NCBI GenBank assembly: GCA_947623215.1
Contig: CANQGN010000040.1
Span: 1 to 10,520 of the forward strand
Direction of reading: 5' to 3'
Source of the DNA: an uncultured Clostridia bacterium
GTDB lineage: Bacteria; Bacillota; Clostridia; Oscillospirales; Acutalibacteraceae
Length of the DNA stretch: 10,520 nucleotides
Shown here: positions 1 through 7,010 of the stretch, piece after piece
Position numbering within the stretch: the first letter of the stretch is position 1
Layout: the number at the start of each line of letters is the position of its first letter
Made by a program: the position numbers and the translations under genes
Notes under the pieces: generated by a model
What the model was told of the DNA's origin: nothing
What the model saw: only the letters and a program-made list of their open reading frames with translations
Databases searched by the model: none

Positions 1-159
1 GCAGCCGGGGCGGGGGCGCTGCGGGCGCTCCTTACGGTGTGCAGCGCCGCCCTTTGGCTTTCTACCCTGCTTACCCTGCTTTCCGGCGTGCGGTACTTAG
101 CCCGCAACCGCACCGTTTGGCTGGCAGGGTCACGCGCACAATCTGACAAGGATAAGTAG
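1..159 (+). CDS. pgsA: CDP-diacylglycerol-glycerol-3-phosphate 3-phosphatidyltransferase, C-terminal end (partial)
   Basis: Frame 1 is open from the first base to a TAG at 157-159 and encodes the last 52 residues of a membrane protein. A hydrophobic segment (LLTVCSAALWLSTLLTLLSG) is followed by V-R-Y-L-A-R-N-R and a polar tail. The 'LT..SG..Y...NR' ending after the last membrane helix is typical of PgsA, which makes phosphatidylglycerophosphate from CDP-diacylglycerol and glycerol-3-phosphate in the cytoplasmic membrane. The catalytic CDP-alcohol phosphotransferase motif lies upstream, outside the window, so the call rests on the C-terminal pattern only. Another CDP-alcohol phosphotransferase is possible. 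No clear terminator follows the stop. Confidence 0.68.
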   Translation, partial: AAGAGALRALLTVCSAALWLSTLLTLLSGVRYLARNRTVWLAGSRAQSDKDK

Positions 160-411
160 GAAGAAGGTTTGTACCCGGTAGGGACGAATCGGTTTTGGAA
201 GGGAAAATCCATTATTTTGCCTGCCAAAACTGCGCAGCACCCGAAATCGAGGCATTTTTTCGTCAGGGTGCGGTCGCTCCCGCGCAGCCGTACTTTGTGT
301 ACGGCAAGTGGGGCGAACGCGCAAATGGCGGAAAAAGGGCCGATTGCGGGCGGTTTGGCACTGCCGGGTGCAAACCATAAAAAAACCGGTGCATTTTGCC
401 GCCGGTTGGTG
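160..411. other. Intergenic stretch with no convincing gene
   Basis: This stretch separates the pgsA stop from the promoter of the cysE leader. A 61-codon frame opens at a TTG (195) and ends at 380, but it has no ribosome site and I recognise nothing in it. A 7-bp hairpin (arms 287-293 and 299-305) and a 5-bp hairpin (385-389/402-406) are present. The second is followed by seven T when read on the minus strand, so it could act as a weak minus-strand terminator, though no minus-strand gene lies upstream of it. I see no other signal. Confidence 0.5.
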
Positions 412-417
412 TATAAT
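389..417 (+). promoter_or_regulatory. Promoter of the cysE T-box operon
   Basis: A perfect -10 hexamer TATAAT lies at 412-417. At the 17-base spacing, the -35 position (389-394, GTGCAT) matches the consensus poorly, so the -35 box is weak. Transcription would begin near 424, just before stem I of the T-box leader, which is where a T-box promoter is expected. Confidence 0.6.
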
Positions 418-423
418 GATGGT

Positions 424-756
424 ACATGCGAAAAGCAGGCCAAGTAACCGCCCGGGTTCGGCCAATGCAGAGAGAGGGGGCCTTCGGCTGCAAGCCCCTT
501 TTTGCGCCGCCGGCGGCCAATGCCCCTGCTTGCAGATTTTTTGAAAAAGGCGCTTCGCCTTCGGGTAGGAAAATCCGGCCCACGGCCCCGTTACCGGCCG
601 AGGCAAAGGGAAAAACAGTTAAAGAATCCCTTTTGCCGTCATAAGCGAGAAATCAGAGTGGAACCGCGGTTGGAACCATTGCTCGGCCGCCTCTGTCCCG
701 TTTGCCTCCCTTTGGCTTGCCGCCGCGGGGCAAAGCGGACAGAGGCGCGCTTTTTT
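424..756 (+). promoter_or_regulatory. T-box leader, cysteine-specific
   Basis: This RNA leader senses the ratio of uncharged to charged tRNA. Stem I has a lower helix AAGCAGG (433-439)/CCTGCTT (525-531) and an upper helix CCGCC (448-452)/GGCGG (512-516). These enclose a specifier loop with AGTA on the 5' side (443-446) and AATGCC on the 3' side, which places the specifier codon TGC (Cys) at 521-523. The AGAGAG motif (470-475) and an apical GC hairpin (about 476-498) follow the usual order. A stem III hairpin pairs 602-611 with 627-637. The T-box sequence AGAGTGGAACCGCGG is at 655-669, and its TGGA pairs with an acceptor end UCCA, fitting the U discriminator of tRNA-Cys. The antiterminator pairs 654-658 with 691-695 and 666-669 with 687-690. 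The competing terminator follows. Codon and discriminator both point to cysteine, matching the cysE and cysS genes downstream. Confidence 0.93.
689..756 (+). terminator. T-box conditional terminator
   Basis: The arm around 690-706 (CCTCTGTCC then GTTTGCC) pairs with 729-746 (GGCAAAGCGGACAGAGGC), and six T follow at 751-756. The 5' arm contains bases 690-695 that the antiterminator also needs, so the two structures exclude each other. Uncharged tRNA-Cys should favour readthrough into cysE. Confidence 0.88.
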
Positions 757-780
757 CACAACCGACAAAGGAGGAACGGT

Positions 781-1437
781 ATGCTGCGACAAATGCGGGA
801 AGAAATCAACGCCGTTCGCCGGAACGACCCGGCGGCGCGCTCGGCGCTTGAAATCCTGCTGCTTTACCCCGGCTATCGGGCGGTGCGTATGCACCGGCGG
901 GCCAACTGGTACTACCGGCATCACATGAAATTTTTGGCACGCTACGTTTCGCAGCGGGCGGTGCGCAAAACGGGTATCGAGATTCACCCGGCCGCTCAAA
1001 TCGGTCGGCGGGTGTTTATTGACCACGGCGCCGGCGTGGTCATTGGCGAAACCGCCGTGGTGGGCGACGACAGTGTAATTTACCAGGGCGTTACGCTGGG
1101 GGGCACGGGCAAGCACACCGGCAAGCGCCACCCCACCATTGGCAAGGGGGTTATGATTGGCGCCGGCGCCAAGGTGCTGGGCCCCTTTACGGTGGGCGAC
1201 CACTCGCGCATTGCCGCCGGTGCGGTGGTGCTGCACGAAATTCCCCCCGGCAGCACGGCGGTGGGGGTTCCGGCGCGGGTGGTAAAGCGCTACAACGTGC
1301 GGCTGGGAGACGAGCTTGACCAGGTGCACATGCCAGACCCGTTGGAGCAAAAGCTCTGTATGCTCGAAAACCGCCTGCGGCAGTTGGAGCAGCAGGTAAA
1401 AGAGAAGGAAGACCGTGAAGCCGAACATTCTGTTTGA
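781..1437 (+). CDS. cysE: Serine O-acetyltransferase
   Basis: A 218-residue enzyme that acetylates L-serine with acetyl-CoA to O-acetylserine, the first step of cysteine synthesis in the cytoplasm. An N-terminal helical part (1-60) precedes a left-handed beta-helix of hexapeptide repeats (about 65-160). This holds DHGAG (81-85) and GGTGKHTGKRHP (107-118), with the conserved acceptor-site residues D81, H82 and H117. A charged coiled-coil tail runs from about 180 to 215. The length matches the short Bacillus type, not the roughly 270-residue enteric type. I chose ATG 781 because AAAGGAGG (767-774) lies six bases upstream. The same frame stays open back to 502, but that part is T-box leader and terminator. 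The gene is first in the T-box operon, and its 3' end overlaps the next gene by 23 bases. Confidence 0.95.
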   Translation: MLRQMREEINAVRRNDPAARSALEILLLYPGYRAVRMHRRANWYYRHHMKFLARYVSQRAVRKTGIEIHPAAQIGRRVFIDHGAGVVIGETAVVGDDSVIYQGVTLGGTGKHTGKRHPTIGKGVMIGAGAKVLGPFTVGDHSRIAAGAVVLHEIPPGSTAVGVPARVVKRYNVRLGDELDQVHMPDPLEQKLCMLENRLRQLEQQVKEKEDREAEHSV

Positions 1438-2089
1438 TTTAGACGGTACCTTGACCGAGTCGGGTACCGGCATAAAAAATTCCGTGCGGTACATGCTGGC
1501 CCACTACGGCCTGCCCCCCCGCACAGACGAAGAGCTAAACGCCTTTGTGGGCCCGCCGCTGGCCTATAGCTTCCATCATTTTTGCGGCTTTAGCCCCGAA
1601 AAGGCCAAAGAGGCCATAGCCGTCTACCGCACCTATTACACCCAAAAGGGCATGTTTGAAAACCGCCCTTACCCCGGCGTGCCGGAATTGCTTGCCGCGC
1701 TTCAAGGCGCCGGGGCGCGGCTGTACGTTGCCACCGGCAAGCCGGAGCCTTACGCCCGCGCCATATTAGAGCGCTTTGGGCTGCTGCCCTTTTTCAGCGG
1801 CGTGGCGGGTATTTCGCTGCGCGAGGAGCCCTGCACCAAGGCGGAGCTCATTACCCGGCTGCTCACAGCGGGCGGCTTTGCCCCGGGGCAGGCCGTTATG
1901 GTGGGCGACCGCCGGTACGACGTAGAGGGTGCGCTTGCCACCGGCCTTACGGCGGTGGGCGTGCTGTACGGGTACGGCACCAAAGAGGAATTAACGGCGG
2001 CCGGCGCTCACCGGCTGGCCGAAACGGTACCGGCGCTGCAGCGGCTGCTGCTGGGCCAAAGTAAGGAGGAAGACCATGCGCATTTTTAA
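1415..2089 (+). CDS. HAD-superfamily phosphatase (Gph/PpaX-like)
   Basis: A 224-residue phosphatase of the phosphoglycolate phosphatase-like branch of the HAD superfamily. Motif I is FDLDGTLTES with nucleophile D8 and acid D10. A cap domain follows (about 15-85). Motif II is T107 in VATGK, the motif III lysine is probably K142, and motif IV is GDRRYD (164-169). All catalytic positions are present, and the length is normal for the family. The start is GTG 1415, preceded by AGAAGGA (1403-1409), which places it inside the cysE 3' end. Its own end overlaps cysS by 14 bases, so translation of the three genes is probably coupled. The substrate cannot be read from the sequence: phosphoglycolate, a nucleotide monophosphate or another small phosphate ester are all possible. 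Its place between cysE and cysS suggests a housekeeping or metabolite-repair role, but this is inference. Confidence 0.88.
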   Translation: MKPNILFDLDGTLTESGTGIKNSVRYMLAHYGLPPRTDEELNAFVGPPLAYSFHHFCGFSPEKAKEAIAVYRTYYTQKGMFENRPYPGVPELLAALQGAGARLYVATGKPEPYARAILERFGLLPFFSGVAGISLREEPCTKAELITRLLTAGGFAPGQAVMVGDRRYDVEGALATGLTAVGVLYGYGTKEELTAAGAHRLAETVPALQRLLLGQSKEEDHAHF

Positions 2090-3479
2090 CACCCTGACCC
2101 GCCAAAAAGAGGAGCTGATTCCCGGCGTCCCCGGCGAAGTGAAAATTTACGCCTGCGGCCCCACGGTGTACAATTATATTCACATCGGCAACGCCCGGCC
2201 GCTTTGCGTGTTTGACGTTTTGCGCCGCTACCTTACCTTTCGGGGGATGAAGGTGCGCTACGTGCAAAATTTTACCGACGTAGACGACAAATTGATTGCC
2301 AAGGCCAACGAAGAGGGCCTAACGGTGCCGCAGGTGGCCGAGCGCTACATTGCCGAGTACCGGGTAGACGCCGCCGGGCTAAACGTAATGGAGGCCGACG
2401 TGCACCCCCGCGCCACCGAATGTATGGACGATATTTTGCAAATGGTCAACACGCTGGTGGAGAAGGGCTACGCCTACCAAAGCGGCGGCGACGTGTATTT
2501 TCGCACCGCCCGCTTTGCCGAGTACGGCAAGCTGTCGCACCAGCCGCTGGAAGAATTAGAGGCGGGCGCGAGCGAGCGGGTAGGCCCGGGCGAGCAAAAA
2601 GAAAACCCCATGGACTTTGCCTTGTGGAAGGCGGCCAAGCCGGGCGAAATTAGCTGGTCCTCGCCCTACGGCGAGGGGCGGCCGGGCTGGCACATTGAGT
2701 GCTCGGCCATGTCGCGCCGGTATTTGGGCGAAACGCTGGACATTCACTGCGGCGGGCAGGATTTGATTTTCCCTCACCACGAAAACGAAATTGCCCAGTC
2801 AGAGTGCGCCAACGGTTGCCGCTTTGCCCGCTACTGGATGCACAACGGCTATATCAACGTAGACAACCGCAAAATGTCCAAGTCGCTGGGCAACTTTTTC
2901 ACGGTGCGAGAGGTAGCCGCCCGCTACGGCTACGAACCCATTCGCTTTTTAATGATTGCCTCGCACTACCGCAGCCCCATTAACTACAGCCCGGAGGTGC
3001 TGGAGCAAAACGTGCGGGCGCTGGAACGGCTGTACACCTGCCGCGCCGGTATACAAACGGCCAAAGAAGCGGCAAAAGACCGGCCTTACACCGAGCAGGA
3101 GCAGGCGGCGGCCGACGGGTTTGCCCGCCGTCGGCAGCAGTTTATAGAGGCGATGGAAGACGACCTGAACACCGCCGACGCGCTGGCCGCCCTGTTTGAT
3201 TTGGCGCGCGATGTGAACGCCGCCATGCACGCCGAGCCGAACCTCGCCCTGTGCGAAGCGGCCGAGCGGCAGTTTAACGAGCTGGCAGAGGTGCTGGGGC
3301 TGCTTTACGAGCGCCGCGACCAGTCGCTGGAAGAAGAGGTAGAAGCCCTAATTGCCGCCCGTACCGCCGCCCGCAAGGCAAAGCAGTACGCCGAGGCCGA
3401 CCGCATTCGCGACGAGCTGCACCGGCGCGGCATAGTGCTGGAAGATACCCCCGCCGGGGTAAAATGGCGGCGGGTGTAG
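2076..3479 (+). CDS. cysS: Cysteinyl-tRNA synthetase
   Basis: A 467-residue class I aminoacyl-tRNA synthetase that charges tRNA-Cys with cysteine using ATP. The class I signatures are HIGN (36-39) and KMSKS (266-270). The active-site zinc ligands C27, C209, H234 and E238 are all present, at almost the positions known for the E. coli enzyme. The C-terminal part (about 320-467) is the helical and anticodon-binding region, ending in 'GVKWRR', usual for CysS. Start ATG 2076 has AAGGAGGA (2063-2070) upstream and overlaps the phosphatase gene. The cysteine T-box of the operon fits: shortage of charged tRNA-Cys should raise both cysteine synthesis and the synthetase. Confidence 0.97.
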   Translation: MRIFNTLTRQKEELIPGVPGEVKIYACGPTVYNYIHIGNARPLCVFDVLRRYLTFRGMKVRYVQNFTDVDDKLIAKANEEGLTVPQVAERYIAEYRVDAAGLNVMEADVHPRATECMDDILQMVNTLVEKGYAYQSGGDVYFRTARFAEYGKLSHQPLEELEAGASERVGPGEQKENPMDFALWKAAKPGEISWSSPYGEGRPGWHIECSAMSRRYLGETLDIHCGGQDLIFPHHENEIAQSECANGCRFARYWMHNGYINVDNRKMSKSLGNFFTVREVAARYGYEPIRFLMIASHYRSPINYSPEVLEQNVRALERLYTCRAGIQTAKEAAKDRPYTEQEQAAADGFARRRQQFIEAMEDDLNTADALAALFDLARDVNAAMHAEPNLALCEAAERQFNELAEVLGLLYERRDQSLEEEVEALIAARTAARKAKQYAEADRIRDELHRRGIVLEDTPAGVKWRRV

Positions 3480-3515
3480 GATAAAAACCATGAAAAACCG
3501 AAAGGAGCCTGCGTT

Positions 3516-5453
3516 GTGAGTCAAACATTTTATATCACGACCCCCATCTATTATCCCTCCGATAAACTGCATATCGGGCATTCTTATACCACTGTGGCGG
3601 CAGACGCCATGGCCCGGTATAAACGAATGCAGGGGTATGACGTGATGTTCCTCACCGGTACCGACGAGCACGGCCAGAAAATCGAGACCAAGGCCAAAGA
3701 AAAAGGGGTCACCCCCAAAGAATACGTGGACGAAATCGTCGCCGGCATCAAACAGCTCTGGCAGCGCATGAATATCTCGAACGACCGGTTTATTCGCACT
3801 ACCGACTCTTACCACGAAAAAGCCGTGCAGACCATTTTTAAGCAGCTGTACGAGCGGGGCGACATTTACAAGGGCCGGTACGAGGGGCACTACTGCACCC
3901 CCTGCGAGGCCTTTTGGACGGAAACCCAGTTAAAAGACGGCCGCTGCCCCGACTGCGGGGGAGAGGTGCATTTGGCGGAGGAAGAAGCCTACTTCTTCCG
4001 GCTGTCTCGCTACGCCGACCGGCTGGTGGAATATTACGAGGCCCACCCGGACTTTATTCAGCCCGTCTCGCGTAAAAACGAGATGATTCAAAACTTCATT
4101 AAACCGGGGCTGGAGGATTTGTGCGTTTCCCGCACCTCCTTCACCTGGGGCATTCCGGTCACCTTTGACCCCGGCCATGTGGTCTACGTGTGGGTAGACG
4201 CGCTGTCTAACTACATCACCGCCATAGGCTACGGCAGCGAGGATGACAGCGATTACCAAAAATACTGGCCGGCAGACGTGCACCTGGTGGGCAAAGAAAT
4301 TGTGCGCTTTCACACCATTATTTGGCCCGCCATGCTAATGGCGCTGGATTTGCCGCTGCCCCGGCAGGTGTACGGCCACGGCTGGCTGCTGCTGCAAGGG
4401 GGCAAAATGTCCAAGTCCAAAGGCAACGTGGTAGACCCCATGGTGCTGTGTGACCGCTACGGGGTAGGCGCCATTCGCTACTTTTTGCTGCGCGAGATTC
4501 CCTTTGGGGCAGACGGCGTGTTTACCAACGAGGCGCTTATTCACCGCATCAACGCCGATTTGGCCAACGATTTGGGCAATCTGGTCTCGCGCACCGGCGC
4601 CATGGTGCATAAATATTTCGGCGGCCGCTTACCCGCCGCCCAGCAGCCGGGCGAATTTGACGATTCGCTGGAAGCATTGGCCGCCGAAACCCGGCAGGCG
4701 GTGGAAAAAGCCATGGATGCCATGCAGTTTTCTGCCGCGCTCACCGAGCTGTGGAAGCTTATTTCCCGCACCAATAAATATATAGACGAAACCGCCCCCT
4801 GGGTGCTGGCCAAGTCGCCGGAGGCCGCCCCCCGCCTGGCGGACGTGCTCTACCATTTGTGCGAGAGCCTGCGCATCATTTCGGTGCTGCTCACCCCCTT
4901 TATGCCGGATACCGCCGACCGCATTGCAATGGCGCTGCATTTGACCGACGAGCAGCGCACGTGGCAAAGCTGCGCCGCCTTTGGCCTGCTGCCCAAAGAC
5001 TGCGCGGTAGAGCAGGGGGTGCTGCTCTTCCCCCGCATAGACGCGGAAAAAGAATTAGCCGCGCTCGAAGAGGCAGAACAAAAGGCCAAAGCGGCGGCCG
5101 CCCCCAAGGCAGAGAACACCGCCACGCTGGCGCGGATTGCGCTGGAAGACTTTGCCAAGGTAGAGCTGCGGGTGGCCAAGGTGACCGCCTGCCAGCCGGT
5201 CAAACGGGCCAAAAAGCTGCTGCAACTGACCTTAGACGACGGCAGCGCTACCCCCCGCACCGTGGCCTCCGGCATTGCCCCGTGGTATACGCCGGAGCAG
5301 CTGGTGGGGCACAACGTGTTGGTGGTGGCCAACTTAAAGCCCGCCCTGCTCTGCGGGGTAGAAAGTCAGGGCATGATTTTGGCGGCCGACAGCGCCGACG
5401 GCGTGCGGGTGATTTTTGCCGACGACGTGGCCCCCGGCAGCAAGGTGCGCTAA
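3516..5453 (+). CDS. metG: Methionyl-tRNA synthetase with C-terminal tRNA-binding domain
   Basis: A 645-residue class I synthetase that charges tRNA-Met, including the initiator. It shows HIGH (19-22), one four-cysteine zinc knuckle (C127, C130, C144, C147) and KMSKS (297-301). An anticodon-binding helical domain covers about 340-510, and an Ala/Lys/Glu-rich linker about 510-535. A tRNA-binding OB-fold of the Trbp111/EMAP-II type lies at about 543-645 (DFAKVELRVAKV, then SQGM at 617-620). Length and layout match the dimeric Bacillus-type enzyme. The start is GTG 3516, eight bases after AAAGGAG (3501-3507). It follows cysS by 36 bases without a terminator, so it is probably in the same transcript. 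Isoleucine codons are all ATC up to residue 87 and almost all ATT thereafter (see findings). Confidence 0.97.
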   Translation: MSQTFYITTPIYYPSDKLHIGHSYTTVAADAMARYKRMQGYDVMFLTGTDEHGQKIETKAKEKGVTPKEYVDEIVAGIKQLWQRMNISNDRFIRTTDSYHEKAVQTIFKQLYERGDIYKGRYEGHYCTPCEAFWTETQLKDGRCPDCGGEVHLAEEEAYFFRLSRYADRLVEYYEAHPDFIQPVSRKNEMIQNFIKPGLEDLCVSRTSFTWGIPVTFDPGHVVYVWVDALSNYITAIGYGSEDDSDYQKYWPADVHLVGKEIVRFHTIIWPAMLMALDLPLPRQVYGHGWLLLQGGKMSKSKGNVVDPMVLCDRYGVGAIRYFLLREIPFGADGVFTNEALIHRINADLANDLGNLVSRTGAMVHKYFGGRLPAAQQPGEFDDSLEALAAETRQAVEKAMDAMQFSAALTELWKLISRTNKYIDETAPWVLAKSPEAAPRLADVLYHLCESLRIISVLLTPFMPDTADRIAMALHLTDEQRTWQSCAAFGLLPKDCAVEQGVLLFPRIDAEKELAALEEAEQKAKAAAAPKAENTATLARIALEDFAKVELRVAKVTACQPVKRAKKLLQLTLDDGSATPRTVASGIAPWYTPEQLVGHNVLVVANLKPALLCGVESQGMILAADSADGVRVIFADDVAPGSKVR

Positions 5454-5456
5454 GCC

Positions 5457-6239
5457 ATGCCGCGTATTTTTGACTCCCACGCCCATTATGAGGGCGAGGC
5501 CTTTGACCCCGACCGGGAAACGCTGCTGCCTGCCCTCTTTGCGCAAAAAGGCGTGGTGGGTATTGTCAACTGCGGCAGCGATTTCGCTACTTCCAAAGCG
5601 TCCATAGCGCTGGCGGAGCAATACCCCGGCCTGTTTGCCGCCGCGGGGGTGCACCCGCACGAGGCGGCCGCCGCCGGGGCATGGAACGGCGAAGCCCGCC
5701 GGGCGCTGACAGCCCTGCTCGCCCACCCCAAATGCGTGGCGGTGGGGGAGATTGGGCTGGACTATCACTACGACTTTTCCCCTCGCGAGCAGCAAAAAGC
5801 GTGGTTCGAGGGGCAGCTGGCGCTGGCGGTAGAGCTGGACATGCCGGTTGTGGTGCACGACCGCGAGGCGCATGAAGATACCCTTACCCTGCTGCGCCGC
5901 TACCGCCCCAAAGGGGTGGTGCACTGTTTTTCCGGCAGTGTGGAAATGGCAAGGGAAGTGCTCTCGCTGGGGCTATATATCGGCCTTGGCGGAGCGGTTA
6001 CCTTTCACAATGCCAAAAAACCGGCGGCGGTGGCCCAAATGGCGCCGCTTGACCGCCTGCTGTTAGAGACCGACTGCCCCTACATGGCCCCCGTGCCCTT
6101 TCGGGGGCAGCGGTGCGATTCTTCCATGATTGCCGCAACGGCAGAGAAAATCGCCGCCCTGCGGCAAATGCCGGTAGAAGAGCTGCTGGCCGCCGCAGAG
6201 GCCAATGCCCGCCGCCTGTTTGGCCTGCCGCCCGCCTGA
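5457..6239 (+). CDS. tatD: TatD-family metal-dependent deoxyribonuclease
   Basis: A 260-residue TIM-barrel hydrolase of the TatD/YabD family (3'-5' DNase or hydrolase, cytoplasmic). The metal ligands expected for the family are present: H8 and H10 in FDSHAH, E98 in VGEIGLDY, H134 in VVVHDR, H156 in VVHCFSGS and D206 in LLETDCPY. H66 and H68 in GVHPHEA are also typical. The length is normal. ATG 5457 lies three bases after the metG stop. The only ribosome site is a weak AAGGTG inside the metG end, so translation is probably coupled. metG followed by tatD is a common pair in Firmicutes. The usual next partners, the 5S rRNA maturase (rnmV) and ksgA, are not here: the operon ends at a terminator. 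Confidence 0.94.
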   Translation: MPRIFDSHAHYEGEAFDPDRETLLPALFAQKGVVGIVNCGSDFATSKASIALAEQYPGLFAAAGVHPHEAAAAGAWNGEARRALTALLAHPKCVAVGEIGLDYHYDFSPREQQKAWFEGQLALAVELDMPVVVHDREAHEDTLTLLRRYRPKGVVHCFSGSVEMAREVLSLGLYIGLGGAVTFHNAKKPAAVAQMAPLDRLLLETDCPYMAPVPFRGQRCDSSMIAATAEKIAALRQMPVEELLAAAEANARRLFGLPPA

Positions 6240-6263
6240 TAACGGTGCAATCCCTACAACAAG

Positions 6264-6312
6264 AATCAACCCCCGACCCCGGCAAAGCGCCGAAGGTCGG
6301 GGGTTGATTTTT
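6264..6312 (+). terminator. Terminator at the end of the cysE-tatD operon
   Basis: A perfect 15-bp inverted repeat pairs 6264-6278 (AATCAACCCCCGACC) with 6295-6309, and the T run extends to 6312. It lies between two converging genes (tatD on + and the kinase-like gene on -). The T run favours the + direction. On the - strand the following bases are only moderately T-rich, so weaker termination there is possible. Confidence 0.9.
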
Positions 6313-6324
6313 ATGGCTACGCCC

Positions 6325-6930
6325 TTATCCGAAAGTGCGGCGGGCGGCGGCGGCAAGCAAGTCCACGCACACGTCCATGCCCAGTCGGCTGGAATTCAGG
6401 GTCATGTCGTACCACTCGCGGCCGCCCCAGGTGCGGTCGGTATAAAAGTGGTAGTGGCGGGCGCGCTGTTTGTCGCGAGCGCGCACGGTGCGGGCGGCTT
6501 TTTCGGGCGGCAGGCCGTATACCTCTACCGCCCGTTTCACCCGTTTGTCAAAGTCGCCGCAAATAAAGACAGAGAGCAGCGCCGGGTACTCGCGCAGCAA
6601 ATAGTCGGCGCACCGCCCCACCATGACGCAGCCGCCCTGCCCGGCCAGCTTGCGAATGACGGCGCTTTCGGCCTCAAACACCCGCCCGGGCAAATCCAGC
6701 CCACCGGCCGCCAGCGGCGCGTTGCCCATGGAAAGAGAGAAGAGCATACTATTGTCAAACCGCTGCTCCTCTTCTTCTATAAAGGCCTCTGAAAGGCCGC
6801 TTTCTTTGGCCGCCTGCTCTATAATCGAGCGGTCGTAACAGGGCAGCCCCAGCGCCTCGGCCAGCCGCTCGCCGATGACGCGGCCGCCGCTGCCGAACTC
6901 CCGACTAATGGTAATAATGCCCGCTTGCAT
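6325..6930 (-). CDS. Cytidylate kinase-like family protein
   Basis: A 201-residue protein of the cytidylate-kinase-like family found widely in Clostridia. The N-terminus ITISREFGSGGRVIGERLA (about 6-24) is the nucleotide-binding region, but it lacks the GK[ST] of a classical P-loop, as is usual in this family. 'CYDRSII' (31-37) follows. The C-terminal third has ARDKQRARHYHFYTD (151-165) and W168/Y174, resembling the lid and the 'Y.L..NSS..G' ending of nucleoside monophosphate kinases. The true substrate is unknown; the real CMP kinase is normally a separate gene. Start ATG (complement of 6928-6930) has only a distant GGAG. The gene lies 80 bases after the transporter gene on the same strand, so it is probably in the lysine-riboswitch transcript. 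Confidence 0.85.
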   Translation of the reverse strand: MQAGIITISREFGSGGRVIGERLAEALGLPCYDRSIIEQAAKESGLSEAFIEEEEQRFDNSMLFSLSMGNAPLAAGGLDLPGRVFEAESAVIRKLAGQGGCVMVGRCADYLLREYPALLSVFICGDFDKRVKRAVEVYGLPPEKAARTVRARDKQRARHYHFYTDRTWGGREWYDMTLNSSRLGMDVCVDLLAAAARRTFG

Positions 6931-6955
6931 GGTTTTTCACGCTCCATATGGATTG

Positions 6956-6977
6956 GGGCGGCGGTCGCCCGCCGCCC
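6956..6977 (-). repeat. GC hairpin between the transporter and kinase-like genes
   Basis: A 9-bp perfect stem (6956-6964/6969-6977) with a four-base loop lies in the 80-base gap. On the minus strand it is not followed by a T run, so it is not a normal intrinsic terminator. It could protect the upstream message end or reduce expression of the second gene; both are inference. Confidence 0.5.
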
Positions 6978-7010
6978 GGTTGTGGTAAGTATATGCGGTG
7001 GCTTTGGGGA

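Noticed and set aside
195..380. Small plus-strand frame with four cysteines, opening at a TTG
   Set aside because: It has no ribosome site and no recognisable family, and it lies between a gene end and a leader promoter. It cannot be excluded but is not supported.
385..406. Minus-strand terminator between pgsA and the cysE leader
   Set aside because: A 5-bp stem followed by T7 on the minus strand exists, but no minus-strand gene lies upstream of it to be terminated, so chance is likely.
130..606. Long minus-strand frame opposite the cysE leader
   Set aside because: It runs antisense through the T-box stem I and the promoter, has no ribosome site or domain, and is explained by the GC-rich composition.
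502..780. Upstream extension of the cysE reading frame (93 extra residues)
   Set aside because: It covers the T-box specifier region, antiterminator and terminator, is Arg-rich low-quality sequence, and the good ribosome site is directly before ATG 781.
619..1494. Long minus-strand frame opposite cysE (291 codons)
   Set aside because: It is the GC-rich shadow of cysE, which has full motifs and a ribosome site; the antisense translation has no recognisable domain.
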